In this document: positions 8,249-17,997 of the stretch, piece by piece
How positions within the stretch are numbered: the first letter of the stretch is position 1
How the letters are laid out: the number at the start of each line of letters is the position of its first letter
Source: Sphingobacteriaceae bacterium
GTDB taxonomy: Bacteria; Bacteroidota; Bacteroidia; Sphingobacteriales; Sphingobacteriaceae
DNA length: 64,000 bases
Assembly: GCA_014380615.1 (NCBI GenBank)
Contig: JACMJM010000010.1
Location: 62,001-126,000 of the forward strand
Direction: 5' to 3'
Position numbers and translations under genes: made by a program
Notes under the pieces: model-generated
The model's input: only the letters and a program-made list of their open reading frames with translations
Database searches by the model: none
Told to the model about the DNA's origin: nothing

Positions 8249-10015
8249 TTATTTTATAGAAATACTATAAGGCATTCGGGCCTGAATGCCCGTAAAACCT
8301 AAAGCCGATTTAAGCTGCTGATAATAGTGATATTGCTCTCCCATCTCCTTTTTCGCGAAATAGTCTTTCAGCTTATCTTCAGATGTATCGAAGAACGATT
8401 CAAACGGATCTTTTTGTGCCGGATATTCAACAGTTTTGTAGTCACTCACTTTCGCCAGTGCTGCGGCCGAGTGCACCGCATCGTTGATATTACCCAGCTT
8501 GTCTACCAATCCGTTTTCCAAAGCTTCTGTTCCGCTCCATACGCGCCCCTGCCCAATCTCGTTAACATAAGCCTGATTTTTTTTTCGGCCATCAGCTACC
8601 CGTTTAGTAAAGGTATTGTAGATGCGGTTAACTTCGTTCTGAATTATGAATCGTTCTCCGGCGGTAAGGGGACGGGACACAGAACCCAGGTCGGCGAACT
8701 CTGCTGTCTTTACACGGTCGAAAGTGATTCCCAACTTGTTGCTAAAGAACTTTTGCATATTCGGTATAATTCCGAACACGCCTATAGAACCTGTTATCGT
8801 GTTGGGCTGGGCATAAATTAAATTAGCACCACAAGCAATATAATAACCTCCGGATGCGGCAACATCGCCCATCGAAACAACAACCGGCTTTACTTTTTTG
8901 GTTAAAACCACTTCACGCCAGATCACGTCAGATGCAAGGGCACTTCCCCCGGGCGAGTTTATACGCAAAACCAGTGCCTTAACTTTATCGTCTGTTCTCG
9001 CTTTGCGGATAGCTTTTGATATTCGTTCGGAACCCATGGTTTCATCACTGCCTTCGCCGCCGATTATCTCGCCTGTAGCATATACTATCGCGATCCGGTT
9101 ATTAAAATCGCCGTCTGCGGAGCTTTTGTTTTTGCTGTAATCGGTTAAGGTTACCGTTTTAAGATCTTTATCTTTTTCAATACCTGTACGGCTTTTCAAT
9201 TCGTCCAAAACCTGATCTTTGTACCTCAGGCCGTCGGCAAGTTTATATTTAACCGCATCGGCTGCCTGCCGAACTTTCAATTGGTTGGCGATAGCGAATA
9301 AGGAATCTTTTGGAATTTTTCTGCTTGCCGAAACCGAGGTTAGAAAATGGTCGTACATCGAACCCATAAATGAGGTAACCTGCTGCCTGTTTGCGTCACT
9401 CATTTTATCCATAATAAAAGGTTCAACGGCACTTTTATAGGTTCCTACTTTTATGATTTGCGCTTCGATTTCAAGCTTATCTAATGTTCCTTTAAAAAAA
9501 GCGAGTTCGCTCGAAAGGCCGGTAAACTCAAGTAATCCTTCCGGATTCAGGTAGATCTTATCCGCGACAGACGCTAAGTAATATGCTCCCTGAGAATACA
9601 CTTCGCTATAAGCCAAAATAAATTTCCCCGATTTCTTAAAACGTAACAAGGCGTTTCTGATTTCCTCTATGGTTGCCATTCCGGCCTCTACCGAGTTTAC
9701 ATCCAGATAAATACCTTTTATCTTATCATCTGTTTCGGCTCTTTTTATACTGGCGAGGATATCGTTTAAGCCTATGCTTTTATTGGTTTCAAAACCCCCG
9801 AAATCAAATTTCTCGAAAGGGTTTTTCGAAGATCGTTCACTTATAGGATGCTCAAACGAGATATGAATAACGGAATTTTCGGATACCTTAACTTTGTCGT
9901 TATCAACGGATGCTATAATTCCCGCCACAACCACAATCATCAAAACAAATAATACAAGAAATGATAAGATCATGCCTAACATCGAGGCGAAAACCATTTT
10001 AAAAAACTCTTTCAT
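8249..10015 (-). CDS. sppA: Signal peptide peptidase SppA, 67K type
   Basis: A membrane-anchored serine protease of family S49 that degrades cleaved signal peptides. Length 588 matches the long (double-domain) E. coli-like form. The N-terminal anchor is at about residues 9-36. The catalytic lysine is K194 in KVGTYKSAVEPF in the first domain and the serine is S388 in DVAASGGYYIACG in the second, the split dyad expected for this type. Both copies of the S49 fold are present. The gene is convergent with the AI-2E transporter gene and separated from the divergent folK by only 75 bp. Confidence 0.95.
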   Translation of the reverse strand: MKEFFKMVFASMLGMILSFLVLFVLMIVVVAGIIASVDNDKVKVSENSVIHISFEHPISERSSKNPFEKFDFGGFETNKSIGLNDILASIKRAETDDKIKGIYLDVNSVEAGMATIEEIRNALLRFKKSGKFILAYSEVYSQGAYYLASVADKIYLNPEGLLEFTGLSSELAFFKGTLDKLEIEAQIIKVGTYKSAVEPFIMDKMSDANRQQVTSFMGSMYDHFLTSVSASRKIPKDSLFAIANQLKVRQAADAVKYKLADGLRYKDQVLDELKSRTGIEKDKDLKTVTLTDYSKNKSSADGDFNNRIAIVYATGEIIGGEGSDETMGSERISKAIRKARTDDKVKALVLRINSPGGSALASDVIWREVVLTKKVKPVVVSMGDVAASGGYYIACGANLIYAQPNTITGSIGVFGIIPNMQKFFSNKLGITFDRVKTAEFADLGSVSRPLTAGERFIIQNEVNRIYNTFTKRVADGRKKNQAYVNEIGQGRVWSGTEALENGLVDKLGNINDAVHSAAALAKVSDYKTVEYPAQKDPFESFFDTSEDKLKDYFAKKEMGEQYHYYQQLKSALGFTGIQARMPYSISIK

Positions 10016-10089
10016 CTACACAATTTATAATAGTACAAGTATACAATTAGATATGAATATATTTGAAACGTTACAGCGGTATTCTGAAT

Positions 10090-10581
10090 ATGACAGATAT
10101 ATTTTTACTACTTGGAAGCAACCTGGGAAACAGGATAAAATACCTGGAGAAGGCTGTTGATTTAATTGACACCTCGATAAGCAGGGTTGTTTCAAAGTCT
10201 TCCTATTATGAAACTTCGGCATGGGGTAATACAGATCAACCGGATTTTATAAACCAAGCCATAAGTTTACAATCAAATATCCTTCCAATGAAACTTTTAG
10301 AGTCGATTTGGAGTATAGAGAGTAATTTAGAAAGGAGCAGGGGCAGTAAATGGGGTGCCAGAACCATTGATATTGATATTTTATTATACGGTTCGGCTAT
10401 TATTAACATGCCGGATTTAAACATTCCGCATAAATTATTACAAGAGAGGCGCTTTGTATTAGTACCTCTTAACGAGATAGCACCCGATTTTAAACATCCG
10501 CTTCTAAACAAAACAGTTAAAGAATTATTACACCAATTAACAGATGATTTATCTGTTAAGAAATTAGAAAACTATTATTAA
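10090..10581 (+). CDS. folK: 6-hydroxymethyl-dihydropterin pyrophosphokinase (HPPK)
   Basis: FolK transfers pyrophosphate from ATP to 6-hydroxymethyl-7,8-dihydropterin in folate synthesis. The N-terminal motif IFLLLGSNLGNRIKYLEKA and the conserved GARTIDIDILLYG (Mg2+-binding DxD) and IPHKLLQERRFVLVPLNEIA segments are all present. The ATG at 10090 is chosen because it gives the usual MTDIFLLLGSNLG start; the frame extends 27 bp further only through a TTG. Length 163 is normal. The Hpt protein gene follows 8 bp later and is probably co-transcribed. Confidence 0.95.
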   Translation: MTDIFLLLGSNLGNRIKYLEKAVDLIDTSISRVVSKSSYYETSAWGNTDQPDFINQAISLQSNILPMKLLESIWSIESNLERSRGSKWGARTIDIDILLYGSAIINMPDLNIPHKLLQERRFVLVPLNEIAPDFKHPLLNKTVKELLHQLTDDLSVKKLENYY

Positions 10582-10589
10582 CTTACGTT

Positions 10590-10970
10590 ATGTCACAAGA
10601 TTTAGATCCAAATAACCTGCAAATAGATTTAACCTATTTAAATGAGATTGCAGGTGGCGACGCAGAGTTTATGATCGATATGATTGATATTTTTATCGAG
10701 CAAACACCCGAGTACACCGAACAAATCGTAACGGCAATTGCCGCCAAGGACTGGAAAACAGTTGGAGATGTTGCGCATAAAATAAAGCCTACATTGGCTT
10801 TTATGGGCGTAAATCATGCTAAAGAGCAAATGGCGTCTATAGAAAGCCGGGCTCGTACCGAGAGTGATTTAGATACCATCGCTTCAGATTTCCAGGAAGT
10901 GAAAGGGGTTTGTGAAATGCTTTACGGCGGCCTTGAAAAAGTGAAAGCCGATCTGCAGGCAAGCCTTTAG
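10590..10970 (+). CDS. Hpt domain (histidine phosphotransfer) protein
   Basis: A stand-alone four-helix Hpt domain of 126 residues. The phosphorylated histidine is H63 in VGDVAHKIKPTLAFMG, the canonical HxxKxxxxxxG context. Such proteins relay phosphoryl groups between hybrid kinases and response regulators in the cytoplasm. No kinase or receiver protein is adjacent; the upstream neighbour is folK, 8 bp away. The partner kinase is therefore encoded elsewhere. The last codons overlap the tail of the decayed purS on the opposite strand. Confidence 0.9.
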   Translation: MSQDLDPNNLQIDLTYLNEIAGGDAEFMIDMIDIFIEQTPEYTEQIVTAIAAKDWKTVGDVAHKIKPTLAFMGVNHAKEQMASIESRARTESDLDTIASDFQEVKGVCEMLYGGLEKVKADLQASL

Positions 10971-11219
10971 GCTGGCCTCAGTTCAAATTCATAGCTCTCC
11001 ATAATTAATTTGCCGGTAATCTTTTTACAGGGCGATATCTACCTTTTCAGGGGACGGAAGCTTCCGATTTTTGTTTCAATTTCGAGGGTAATGTGCTTAC
11101 CTATCCTTACATTTTGAATTTCCGAAAGGTTTAATTTCTTCATACTGTCTGTAACGGCTTTTCCTGTGGGTCAAGAATGTCTTTCAGGCCATAGCCTTTA
11201 TTTAGGCAATGAATCTCAT
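10967..11219 (-). pseudogene. purS: Decayed purS (phosphoribosylformylglycinamidine synthase subunit PurS)
   Basis: Reading the minus strand from an ATG at 11219 gives pieces in shifting frames that together match PurS: RFIA, a stop, KDILDPQ, KAVTDSMKKL, IQNVRIGKHITLEIE, then CKKITGKLIMESYEFEL before a stop at 10967. An in-frame TAA falls at codon 6, one base is missing in the CAGG(G)AAAAGCC stretch, another before KDILDPQ, and the 3' third is frame-disrupted again. The full span (253 bp) equals the usual 84-residue gene, so decay is by point changes and small indels rather than large deletion. The ATG overlaps the pssA stop (ATGA), showing it was once translationally coupled to pssA. Several independent lesions make sequencing error an unlikely explanation. 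Confidence 0.8.
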
Positions 11220-11914
11220 CGTACTACCCGGAATTGAATTATTGATAAAAGGATATATAAAAAAATAACTACCGGAACGGCCACAAATTTGAAAATTAAG
11301 ATTAGAAGCACCCCCAGAATTATTAAAATGTACCGATACAGGTTGTCGTTAAATTTTAGGCTTTTAAACTTTAACGACATCAACGGGATTTCCATAACCA
11401 GCAAAATGCTCATTCCTAAACTGAAAAGGAAGAGGAAAAAAGCGTTTAGGATATAGTTTTTTAAGAACAAACTATCACCAGCGATAATGAAGGGCAGAGA
11501 TGCGATAAGCAAAGCATTTGCAGGGGTTGGCAAACCAAGGAAATTATCTTCCTGCCGGGTATCGATGTTAAACTTAGCCAGCCTTAGTGCCGAAAAAATA
11601 GCGATCATAAATGCTGAGTAATTGATATAATTGCTTAGCATTCCCAATTGCGGTGCCTGCAAAAATAGGTGGTAGATAATTACAGACGGCAAAACACCGA
11701 AGCTAACAATATCTGCCAGCGAATCGAGTTCTTTCCCCAGATCAGAAAAGGCTTTCAACAGCCTTGCGATATAGCCATCAAGAAAGTCTAACCCTGCCGC
11801 AATAACAATAGCATACGAAGCACCGATAAGATTATCATTAAAGGCCATTACTATGCCAATACATCCGCTAAGTAAATTCAGGCAAGTGATAGCATTTGGA
11901 ACGTGCTTTTTCAT
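11216..11914 (-). CDS. pssA: CDP-diacylglycerol--serine O-phosphatidyltransferase
   Basis: A polytopic inner-membrane enzyme that makes phosphatidylserine, the precursor of phosphatidylethanolamine. The CDP-alcohol phosphotransferase motif D-G-x2-A-R-x8-G-x3-D-x3-D is exact: DGYIAR, then G in SDLGKELDSLAD (about residues 45-70). About seven hydrophobic helices follow. Length 232 is normal for the Bacillus/Bacteroidota-type PssA. Its stop codon overlaps the start of the purS remnant. No psd gene is in the window. Confidence 0.93.
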   Translation of the reverse strand: MKKHVPNAITCLNLLSGCIGIVMAFNDNLIGASYAIVIAAGLDFLDGYIARLLKAFSDLGKELDSLADIVSFGVLPSVIIYHLFLQAPQLGMLSNYINYSAFMIAIFSALRLAKFNIDTRQEDNFLGLPTPANALLIASLPFIIAGDSLFLKNYILNAFFLFLFSLGMSILLVMEIPLMSLKFKSLKFNDNLYRYILIILGVLLILIFKFVAVPVVIFLYILLSIIQFRVVR

Positions 11915-12001
11915 AGAAAATAGGTATCAGGCATAAGCCATGAGGTACCGGTTTCTTACAAACTGATACCTCATGGCTTGACAGCTCAGATCAAACCTCG
12001 T

Positions 12002-13618
12002 TTATGAATTCATTGAAATAAGGAACTCTTCATTAGTTTTAGTGCCTCTCATCTGGCCAAGTAAAAACTCCATGGCCTCCTGCGAGTTCATATCGGCAAG
12101 GTGATTACGCAGAATCCAGATGCGCTGAAGCGTATCTTTATCACTAAGTAAATCATCTCTTCTTGTACTCGAAGCAGTAATATCGATAGCAGGGAAGATT
12201 CGTTTGTTAGACAGTTTACGATCAAGCTGAAGTTCCATGTTACCCGTACCTTTAAATTCTTCGAAGATAACCTCGTCCATTTTCGAACCTGTATCTATCA
12301 AAGCAGTTGCAAGAATAGTTAATGAACCGCCATCCTCAATATTACGGGCTGCTCCGAAGAACCGTTTTGGTTTGTGAAGCGCGTTGGCATCCACACCACC
12401 CGATAAGATCTTACCTGAAGCAGGAGCAACGGTATTATAAGCTCTCGCCAAACGGGTTATTGAGTCCAGAAGTATTACTACATCATGTCCGCATTCAACC
12501 ATTCGTTTTGCTTTTTCAAGAACGATGTTGGCTATTTTAACGTGGCGTTCGGCAGGCTCATCAAATGTTGATGAAACAACTTCGGCACGTACGCTTCTTG
12601 CCATATCGGTTACCTCTTCCGGGCGCTCATCTATCAACAAAATGATAAGATAAACTTCGGGATGGTTTTTGGCGATAGCATTAGCAACGTCTTTTAGTAA
12701 AATGGTTTTACCGGTTTTAGGCTGCGCTACAATCAAACCACGCTGGCCTTTACCGATAGGGGTAAATAGATCCATAATACGGGTAGACTGGTTGCTGGCA
12801 TCCATAAACAGGTTCAGCTTTTCTGATGGGAACAGGGGGGTTAGATAATCGAAAGGAACCCTGTCTCTTACCTCTGCGGGGATACGGCCGTTAATAGCCT
12901 CAACTCTTACCAGAGGGAAATATTTTTCTCCTTCTTTCGGAGGCCTGATGCTTCCTCTCACGGTATCGCCGGTTTTTAGTCCGAACAATTTAATCTGTGA
13001 TTGAGAAACATAAATATCATCCGGAGAAGTTAAATAGTTATAGTCGGATGAGCGTAAAAAGCCATACCCGTCGGGCATAATTTCTAAAACACCTTCATTG
13101 GCGATAACATTATCAAAATCAAGATTAGTAGCCGGTGCCGGTTCTGCGGGCCTGCTTTCACTTCGAGGCAGGGTATTGCCGTTGTTGCGGGGCTTCTCAA
13201 ATTTTTGGAAGCGTTCGGTTTCCCCTCCTGGTTCTCTCGAAGAAGAAGCTTCTGTTCCACCATCTTCCACCGTTACAGGCTCTTCTTCCGGAGAATTATA
13301 TGATTCTTCTTCAGGTTCAGGGAATTCAAGTATCGGAGATTCTTCTCTCGGAGCGGTATTCCTCACTGGCCTGTCAGCAGGGCCGTCGGATTTGGAACGT
13401 ACCGTTCTGATGCGTTTGCGGGGTTTATCGTCTTCAGTCTGTGGAGCCTCCTCGGCGGGAGTATTTTGACGAGCAGCTTCAATAAGTTCCTTCTGCTCTA
13501 TGATTTTTGTGATTAAATCTGGTTTACGTAAACCATCAGCGTTTTCTACGCCAAAGGAACGTGCAATCTCACGAAGCTCTGACACAAGCTTGTCGTTCAA
13601 TTCATTAATTTCTACCAT
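12002..13618 (-). CDS. rho: Transcription termination factor Rho
   Basis: The hexameric RNA-dependent ATPase that terminates transcription. The order is an N-terminal SAP-like helical part ([20 protein letters not shown], residues 6-25), a low-complexity acidic/proline/arginine insertion of roughly 110 residues (about 55-165, typical of Bacteroidota Rho), an OB-fold RNA-binding domain ([16 protein letters not shown]), Walker A ([12 protein letters not shown]), Walker B ([18 protein letters not shown]) and the Q/R loops. The length of 538 reflects the insertion. It is a single gene with about 210 bp of upstream AT-rich sequence before the divergent pyrF. Confidence 0.97.
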   Translation of the reverse strand: MVEINELNDKLVSELREIARSFGVENADGLRKPDLITKIIEQKELIEAARQNTPAEEAPQTEDDKPRKRIRTVRSKSDGPADRPVRNTAPREESPILEFPEPEEESYNSPEEEPVTVEDGGTEASSSREPGGETERFQKFEKPRNNGNTLPRSESRPAEPAPATNLDFDNVIANEGVLEIMPDGYGFLRSSDYNYLTSPDDIYVSQSQIKLFGLKTGDTVRGSIRPPKEGEKYFPLVRVEAINGRIPAEVRDRVPFDYLTPLFPSEKLNLFMDASNQSTRIMDLFTPIGKGQRGLIVAQPKTGKTILLKDVANAIAKNHPEVYLIILLIDERPEEVTDMARSVRAEVVSSTFDEPAERHVKIANIVLEKAKRMVECGHDVVILLDSITRLARAYNTVAPASGKILSGGVDANALHKPKRFFGAARNIEDGGSLTILATALIDTGSKMDEVIFEEFKGTGNMELQLDRKLSNKRIFPAIDITASSTRRDDLLSDKDTLQRIWILRNHLADMNSQEAMEFLLGQMRGTKTNEEFLISMNS

Positions 13619-13829
13619 TCAATTGAAATATTATTATCGGATTTTATTTAAGAGTGTTTGCCCTGTTCAGGAAAGAAAATTATTGCGTTAAGAAATACAA
13701 AGATTTTTCCTTTAGAGGATAACATTTGAGATAACGTCACAATTTTACTGCATTAAATTGAATTAAACAAAAATTTAAATTTTATTTTTTCAAAGGTCAG
13801 GTTTTGGTTACTTTGAGGGCATAATAAAT

Positions 13830-14654
13830 ATGGACCGTAAAGCACTCATAAACCAGATCAGGCTGAAGAAATCATTCCTCTGTATCGGGCTTGATACAGA
13901 CATCAACAAAATTCCAAAGCATTTGCTTGAATTAAATGATCCTGTTTTTGAATTTAATAAACAGATTATAGACGCAACGAAAGATTTTTGCGTAGCCTAT
14001 AAAATTAATACTGCTTTTTACGAGTCGCGCGGCGTTAAAGGCTGGGAAAGCCTGGTTAAAACCTGGCAGTATTTGCCAAAAGATTGTTTTTCTATCGCCG
14101 ACGCGAAAAGGGGCGATATCGGCAATACCTCAGAAATGTACGCCAGTGCTTTTTTTGATGAGGCCTCATCCGCAATGAGCTTTGATTCCATTACCGTGGC
14201 ACCTTATATGGGCGCAGATTCGGTAAAGCCTTTTTTAAAGTTTAAAGACAAATGGGTGATTCTGCTTGCGTTAACATCTAATGACGGCAGTAAGGATTTT
14301 CAGAATTTGAGTGTGGGATCGGAAATGCTGTTTGAAACTGTAATTCAAAAAGCTGGTGAATGGGCCGGTGATGAGCAAATGATGTTTGTAGTGGGTGCTA
14401 CCCGGGGCGAGGCTTTTCTTAATATCCGGAAATACGCTCCCGAGCATTTTTTACTGGTGCCGGGTGTGGGCGCGCAGGGCGGAAGCCTTGAGGAAGTTTG
14501 TAAATATGGTATGACGAAAGATTGCGGCCTGCTGGTTAATTCGTCGCGAGCAGTTATTTATGCGTCGGCAGGGCAAGATTTTGCTGAAAAGGCCAAAGAA
14601 GAAGCCATGAAGGTGCAAAAGGAAATGGAAATCGTTCTCGAAACGGTTTTTTAG
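13830..14654 (+). CDS. pyrF: Orotidine 5'-phosphate decarboxylase, type 2
   Basis: It decarboxylates OMP to UMP, the last step of de novo pyrimidine synthesis. The active-site segment [14 protein letters not shown] with the catalytic Lys/Asp pair is present, as are the N-terminal [15 protein letters not shown] and the phosphate-binding VPGVGAQGG. The length of 274 and these motifs identify the longer type 2 (PyrF_2) family rather than the short E. coli form. TTACTTTG at about 13807 may be a -7 element, with a short leader to the ATG. Confidence 0.95.
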   Translation: MDRKALINQIRLKKSFLCIGLDTDINKIPKHLLELNDPVFEFNKQIIDATKDFCVAYKINTAFYESRGVKGWESLVKTWQYLPKDCFSIADAKRGDIGNTSEMYASAFFDEASSAMSFDSITVAPYMGADSVKPFLKFKDKWVILLALTSNDGSKDFQNLSVGSEMLFETVIQKAGEWAGDEQMMFVVGATRGEAFLNIRKYAPEHFLLVPGVGAQGGSLEEVCKYGMTKDCGLLVNSSRAVIYASAGQDFAEKAKEEAMKVQKEMEIVLETVF

Positions 14655-14658
14655 AAGA

Positions 14659-15540
14659 TTATTTAAAAAAGGCCATCTCTTTTTGAATGACATCTCGAGC
14701 CAGATCGTCATCATCCTGATGAAATACACAAAGATCGTAGTAATGAAACGCGCCCTCTTTTTTGTTGATATAACAGTATAATTGCTCAATCATCATGGAA
14801 TCTTTGGTAGTAATCGCGATTAGAAACTTACCAAAGTTATCGTAATACAGTATTTGGTTATACCCAAGTCCGGCGAGTTGTTCGAAAATTTTAATGCCGT
14901 CATCGCCATGCTCATTAAGGTATTCTGAGTCGTATTCGAAAAATAATACTGGTTTAAGTCTGGCTATCGCTTCAAAACCGCCTCTTATTATTTTAAGGTC
15001 GAACCCATCAGTGTCAATTTTAACTAGTTTCACCTCAGTGTTTATATTCTGATTTATAAAATCATCGAGTTTGAGCATTTTTATGCCCCCTGTTTCCGAC
15101 CTGAGAAGTTGAGAGGTTCCTTCTTCCGTTTTCATCACCATCTGTTCATCACCGCTTTCTTCGCCAAGGAAACACTGAAACGGATGCACATTTTCAAACT
15201 GCTCGATATTGCTGAGAAGTAATTTGTAAAAGGATGGCTCGCCTTCAACAGCGTAGATCTGCTGATTGATGCCGACCGACCGGAATAAAGCAACAGAATC
15301 GCCAATATTCGCGCCTATATCAATAATGGTATAGCTGGGGTACTTCTTCTCGATATAACCCGCAATTCGGGGCAAATTTCTTGAGTAATATTTAAACCAG
15401 TTTAGATACGATTCGAGCTTATGCTCTATGGGGGCAATTAAGGTAAACCGGTCTACATCGATTTCCTGGTTGTGTTTCTGGATCTTGATGAGATACCTCT
15501 TGATCTTTTTAGTATACCACTTCAGTTTTTCTACAAGCAT
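14659..15540 (-). CDS. FkbM family methyltransferase
   Basis: A 293-residue SAM-dependent methyltransferase. The SAM-binding motif I reads TIIDIGANIGDSVALF (about residues 95-110), followed by YAVEGEPSFYKLLLSNI and the VKLVKIDTDGFDLKII stretch typical of the FkbM family. Members O-methylate sugars or polyketides; the neighbours (pyrF, DUF4838 protein) do not point to a substrate. It is convergent with pyrF, only 4 bp away, and lacks a signal peptide, so it is cytoplasmic and might act on surface polysaccharide precursors. Confidence 0.85.
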   Translation of the reverse strand: MLVEKLKWYTKKIKRYLIKIQKHNQEIDVDRFTLIAPIEHKLESYLNWFKYYSRNLPRIAGYIEKKYPSYTIIDIGANIGDSVALFRSVGINQQIYAVEGEPSFYKLLLSNIEQFENVHPFQCFLGEESGDEQMVMKTEEGTSQLLRSETGGIKMLKLDDFINQNINTEVKLVKIDTDGFDLKIIRGGFEAIARLKPVLFFEYDSEYLNEHGDDGIKIFEQLAGLGYNQILYYDNFGKFLIAITTKDSMMIEQLYCYINKKEGAFHYYDLCVFHQDDDDLARDVIQKEMAFFK

Positions 15541-15654
15541 TTTAACGTTTTAATCGGGAGCCGGGCAAGCACTCCGGCACTGTTTACGCAAAATAATTGA
15601 TCCTGGTTATAAAACTTTAACCAATTAGCTTAGTTTCCGTAATATGCTAGCATA

Positions 15655-17892
15655 ATGCTAAAGCGGCTAATATTTATATTTCTTTTCGGAACCATTGCAA
15701 TCCTTTCGGCGCAGGCCCTGCCGCTTCAACTGGTAAAAAGCGGCGAATCAGACTATCGTATTGTAATACCCGAAGCCGCATCAACCATAGAACAGAAGGC
15801 CGCACAGGTATTACGGAGGTATATTGCCGAAATATCGGGGGCAAGGCTTCCTATAGTTTCGGATAATTCGGAAAGAAAAGCTTATGAGATTTTAATCGGT
15901 GCTACAAACCGGAATAGAATTGGCCGCAGAGAACCAGAATACGACGGTTTTCGAATAGAAACCTCAAACGCCGATCTTTACATTGAGGGCAAGGGCCGGG
16001 GAACGCTGTATGGTGTTTATTCGCTGTTAGAAAAATATATGGGCTGCCGCATGTATTCATCTTCCTTTAAGGTGATACCGAAAGCACAAGACCTGTTGCT
16101 GCCTTCAATTACTGATTTTGAAACTCCGGCCTTTAGCTTTCGTTCGGTTTACTATCCCGATGCTGAGGGTGATGACGAATACCTCGATTGGCACAGATTA
16201 CATCGCATAGAGCGGGAGTGGGGGCTGTGGGGGCATACATTCGACGACCTTGTTCCTGCATCAGGCTATTTCGAAGAGCATCCCGAATATTATGCGGAGG
16301 TTAAGGGTAAGCGGCAAGCCACACAATTGTGTCTTACTAATCCGGATGTGCTAACAATCCTTGTTTCTTCCTTAGCGGAGAAAATTAGCGATGACAAGGG
16401 AAAGAAATACTGGTCGGTGAGCCAGAATGATGGTGCCGGATATTGCGAATGCAACGATTGCAAAGTCTTAAATGATAGATACGGAAGTCCGCAGGGCTCT
16501 TTACTCAACTTTGTTAATAAGGTTGCGGCCCGCTTTCCCGACAAGGTTATTACTACCATGGCCTATTCCTATTCGAGGGCCGCGCCTGTAGGGATCCGGC
16601 CCGCTGATAACGTAAGTATCCTTATTTCGGATATTGAAGTAAATCGCGGTAAGGCTATTGAAGGCGATTCAGACCCGGCATCTTTTCAAGCCGATCTCAA
16701 AAACTGGCTCAGGCTTACAAAAAATATTATAGTATGGGATTATGTTGTGCAGTTTACCAATTATATAGCTCCTTTTCCCAATTTACATACGCTAAAACCA
16801 AATATTCAATATTTTAACAGATCGGGAGTAAGGGGAGTATTTGCCCAGGGAAGTGTTGAAGTACAAGGCGAATTCGCCGAACTAAAATCGTACCTGCTGG
16901 CAAAGCTTTTGTGGAACCCCGATCTAGACCAAGTTGCTCTTCGAAAAGAGTTTCTGGAGGGCTATTATGGGAATGGGGCGAGGCAAACGGGCAGCTATAT
17001 TCAATTATTGGAGAAGCAATTGCTGGCTTCGGGTGCTAAACTCGACATTTACGGCGGGCCTATTGCCGCACATAAATCATGGCTTAGCCCTTCTTTGATA
17101 GACGGGTATATTCAAGCCATGCAGGGTGCTGTAGATGCCGTAAAAGATTCGCCCCGGCATTACAAACATGTTTTAGCGGCAAAACTTCCTTTAGATTATG
17201 CCCGCTTGCAGCAAGCCCGGTTCTTCGGAATAGAAAAAAATGGCTGCTTTATAGTAACGGGAGAGCTGTGGCGGGCCGACCAGCAGATTATATCAGACGT
17301 TAAAAATTTTATTGAAAATCTAAAACTCACTGGGATAACCCAATTGAATGAAGGTGGAACCACACCCTCGGATTACGCGAAAGAGTGGGAACAAATTCTC
17401 GCAACCGGCCCGAAGCTGCATAAAGCTGTTCACAAACCCATCAAAGCACTTACGGATTTCTATCCCGACTATAACAGCAAAGGGATACAAACTCTGGTTG
17501 ATGGCTCCGCAGGCTATTCGGATCTTTCTTACAACTGGCTGGAATGGAACGGAAAAGATATGAGCGTATTGATCGATTTGGAGAAAGTATTACCTATCCG
17601 ACAGATCAGCGTGAGTTTTCTTGAACACCAGCGGCATTTAATGTTTTTCCCGACGGAGGTTGTATTTGAAGTTTCGAAAGACGGGAAGCGTTTTATAGAA
17701 TTCGGGAGGCTGAAAAACGGCTTTCCTGTAGAAAACACGTCGGTTAGGATCAAAGAAAATTGTGTTGATTCTGATGTAGATGTACGGGCCAGATTTATAC
17801 GGGTTAAGGCTAAGAATGTAGCCGAGCTGCCTGTTTGGGCGAAGCGGAAAGGGAATGCTTCGATATTGGTGGATGAGGTAGTGGTGAGGTGA
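15655..17892 (+). CDS. Secreted DUF4838 protein (glycoside-hydrolase-like)
   Basis: A 745-residue exported protein with a signal peptide (LIFIFLFGTIAILSAQA). Residues about 35-130 form a GH20b/alpha-glucuronidase-like accessory domain (AAQVLRRYIAEISGARLPIV, GRGTLYGVYSLLEKYMGCR). The middle is the DUF4838 TIM-barrel-like domain (WSVSQNDGAGYCECNDC is a family hallmark with two close cysteines). The C-terminal 130 residues resemble a discoidin/F5-8-type carbohydrate-binding fold (VSFLEHQRHLMFFPTEVVFE). Catalytic residues of this family are not known to me. Isolated gene; a role in glycan breakdown fits the GH28 and GH20 genes further along. Confidence 0.75.
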   Translation: MLKRLIFIFLFGTIAILSAQALPLQLVKSGESDYRIVIPEAASTIEQKAAQVLRRYIAEISGARLPIVSDNSERKAYEILIGATNRNRIGRREPEYDGFRIETSNADLYIEGKGRGTLYGVYSLLEKYMGCRMYSSSFKVIPKAQDLLLPSITDFETPAFSFRSVYYPDAEGDDEYLDWHRLHRIEREWGLWGHTFDDLVPASGYFEEHPEYYAEVKGKRQATQLCLTNPDVLTILVSSLAEKISDDKGKKYWSVSQNDGAGYCECNDCKVLNDRYGSPQGSLLNFVNKVAARFPDKVITTMAYSYSRAAPVGIRPADNVSILISDIEVNRGKAIEGDSDPASFQADLKNWLRLTKNIIVWDYVVQFTNYIAPFPNLHTLKPNIQYFNRSGVRGVFAQGSVEVQGEFAELKSYLLAKLLWNPDLDQVALRKEFLEGYYGNGARQTGSYIQLLEKQLLASGAKLDIYGGPIAAHKSWLSPSLIDGYIQAMQGAVDAVKDSPRHYKHVLAAKLPLDYARLQQARFFGIEKNGCFIVTGELWRADQQIISDVKNFIENLKLTGITQLNEGGTTPSDYAKEWEQILATGPKLHKAVHKPIKALTDFYPDYNSKGIQTLVDGSAGYSDLSYNWLEWNGKDMSVLIDLEKVLPIRQISVSFLEHQRHLMFFPTEVVFEVSKDGKRFIEFGRLKNGFPVENTSVRIKENCVDSDVDVRARFIRVKAKNVAELPVWAKRKGNASILVDEVVVR

Positions 17893-17997
17893 GCGATTAA
17901 AGACTGTTTTGTTTTAGGTTATTGGAGATGATAAAGCAATGGTTATATATGTATCAATAATGGCTGGGTGGGTGGTATGGGATTTTGGGAATCAGAT

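Noticed and set aside
13098..13469. Plus-strand frame of 123 codons opposite rho
   Set aside because: It is the complement of the low-complexity insertion of Rho; composition explains the open frame.
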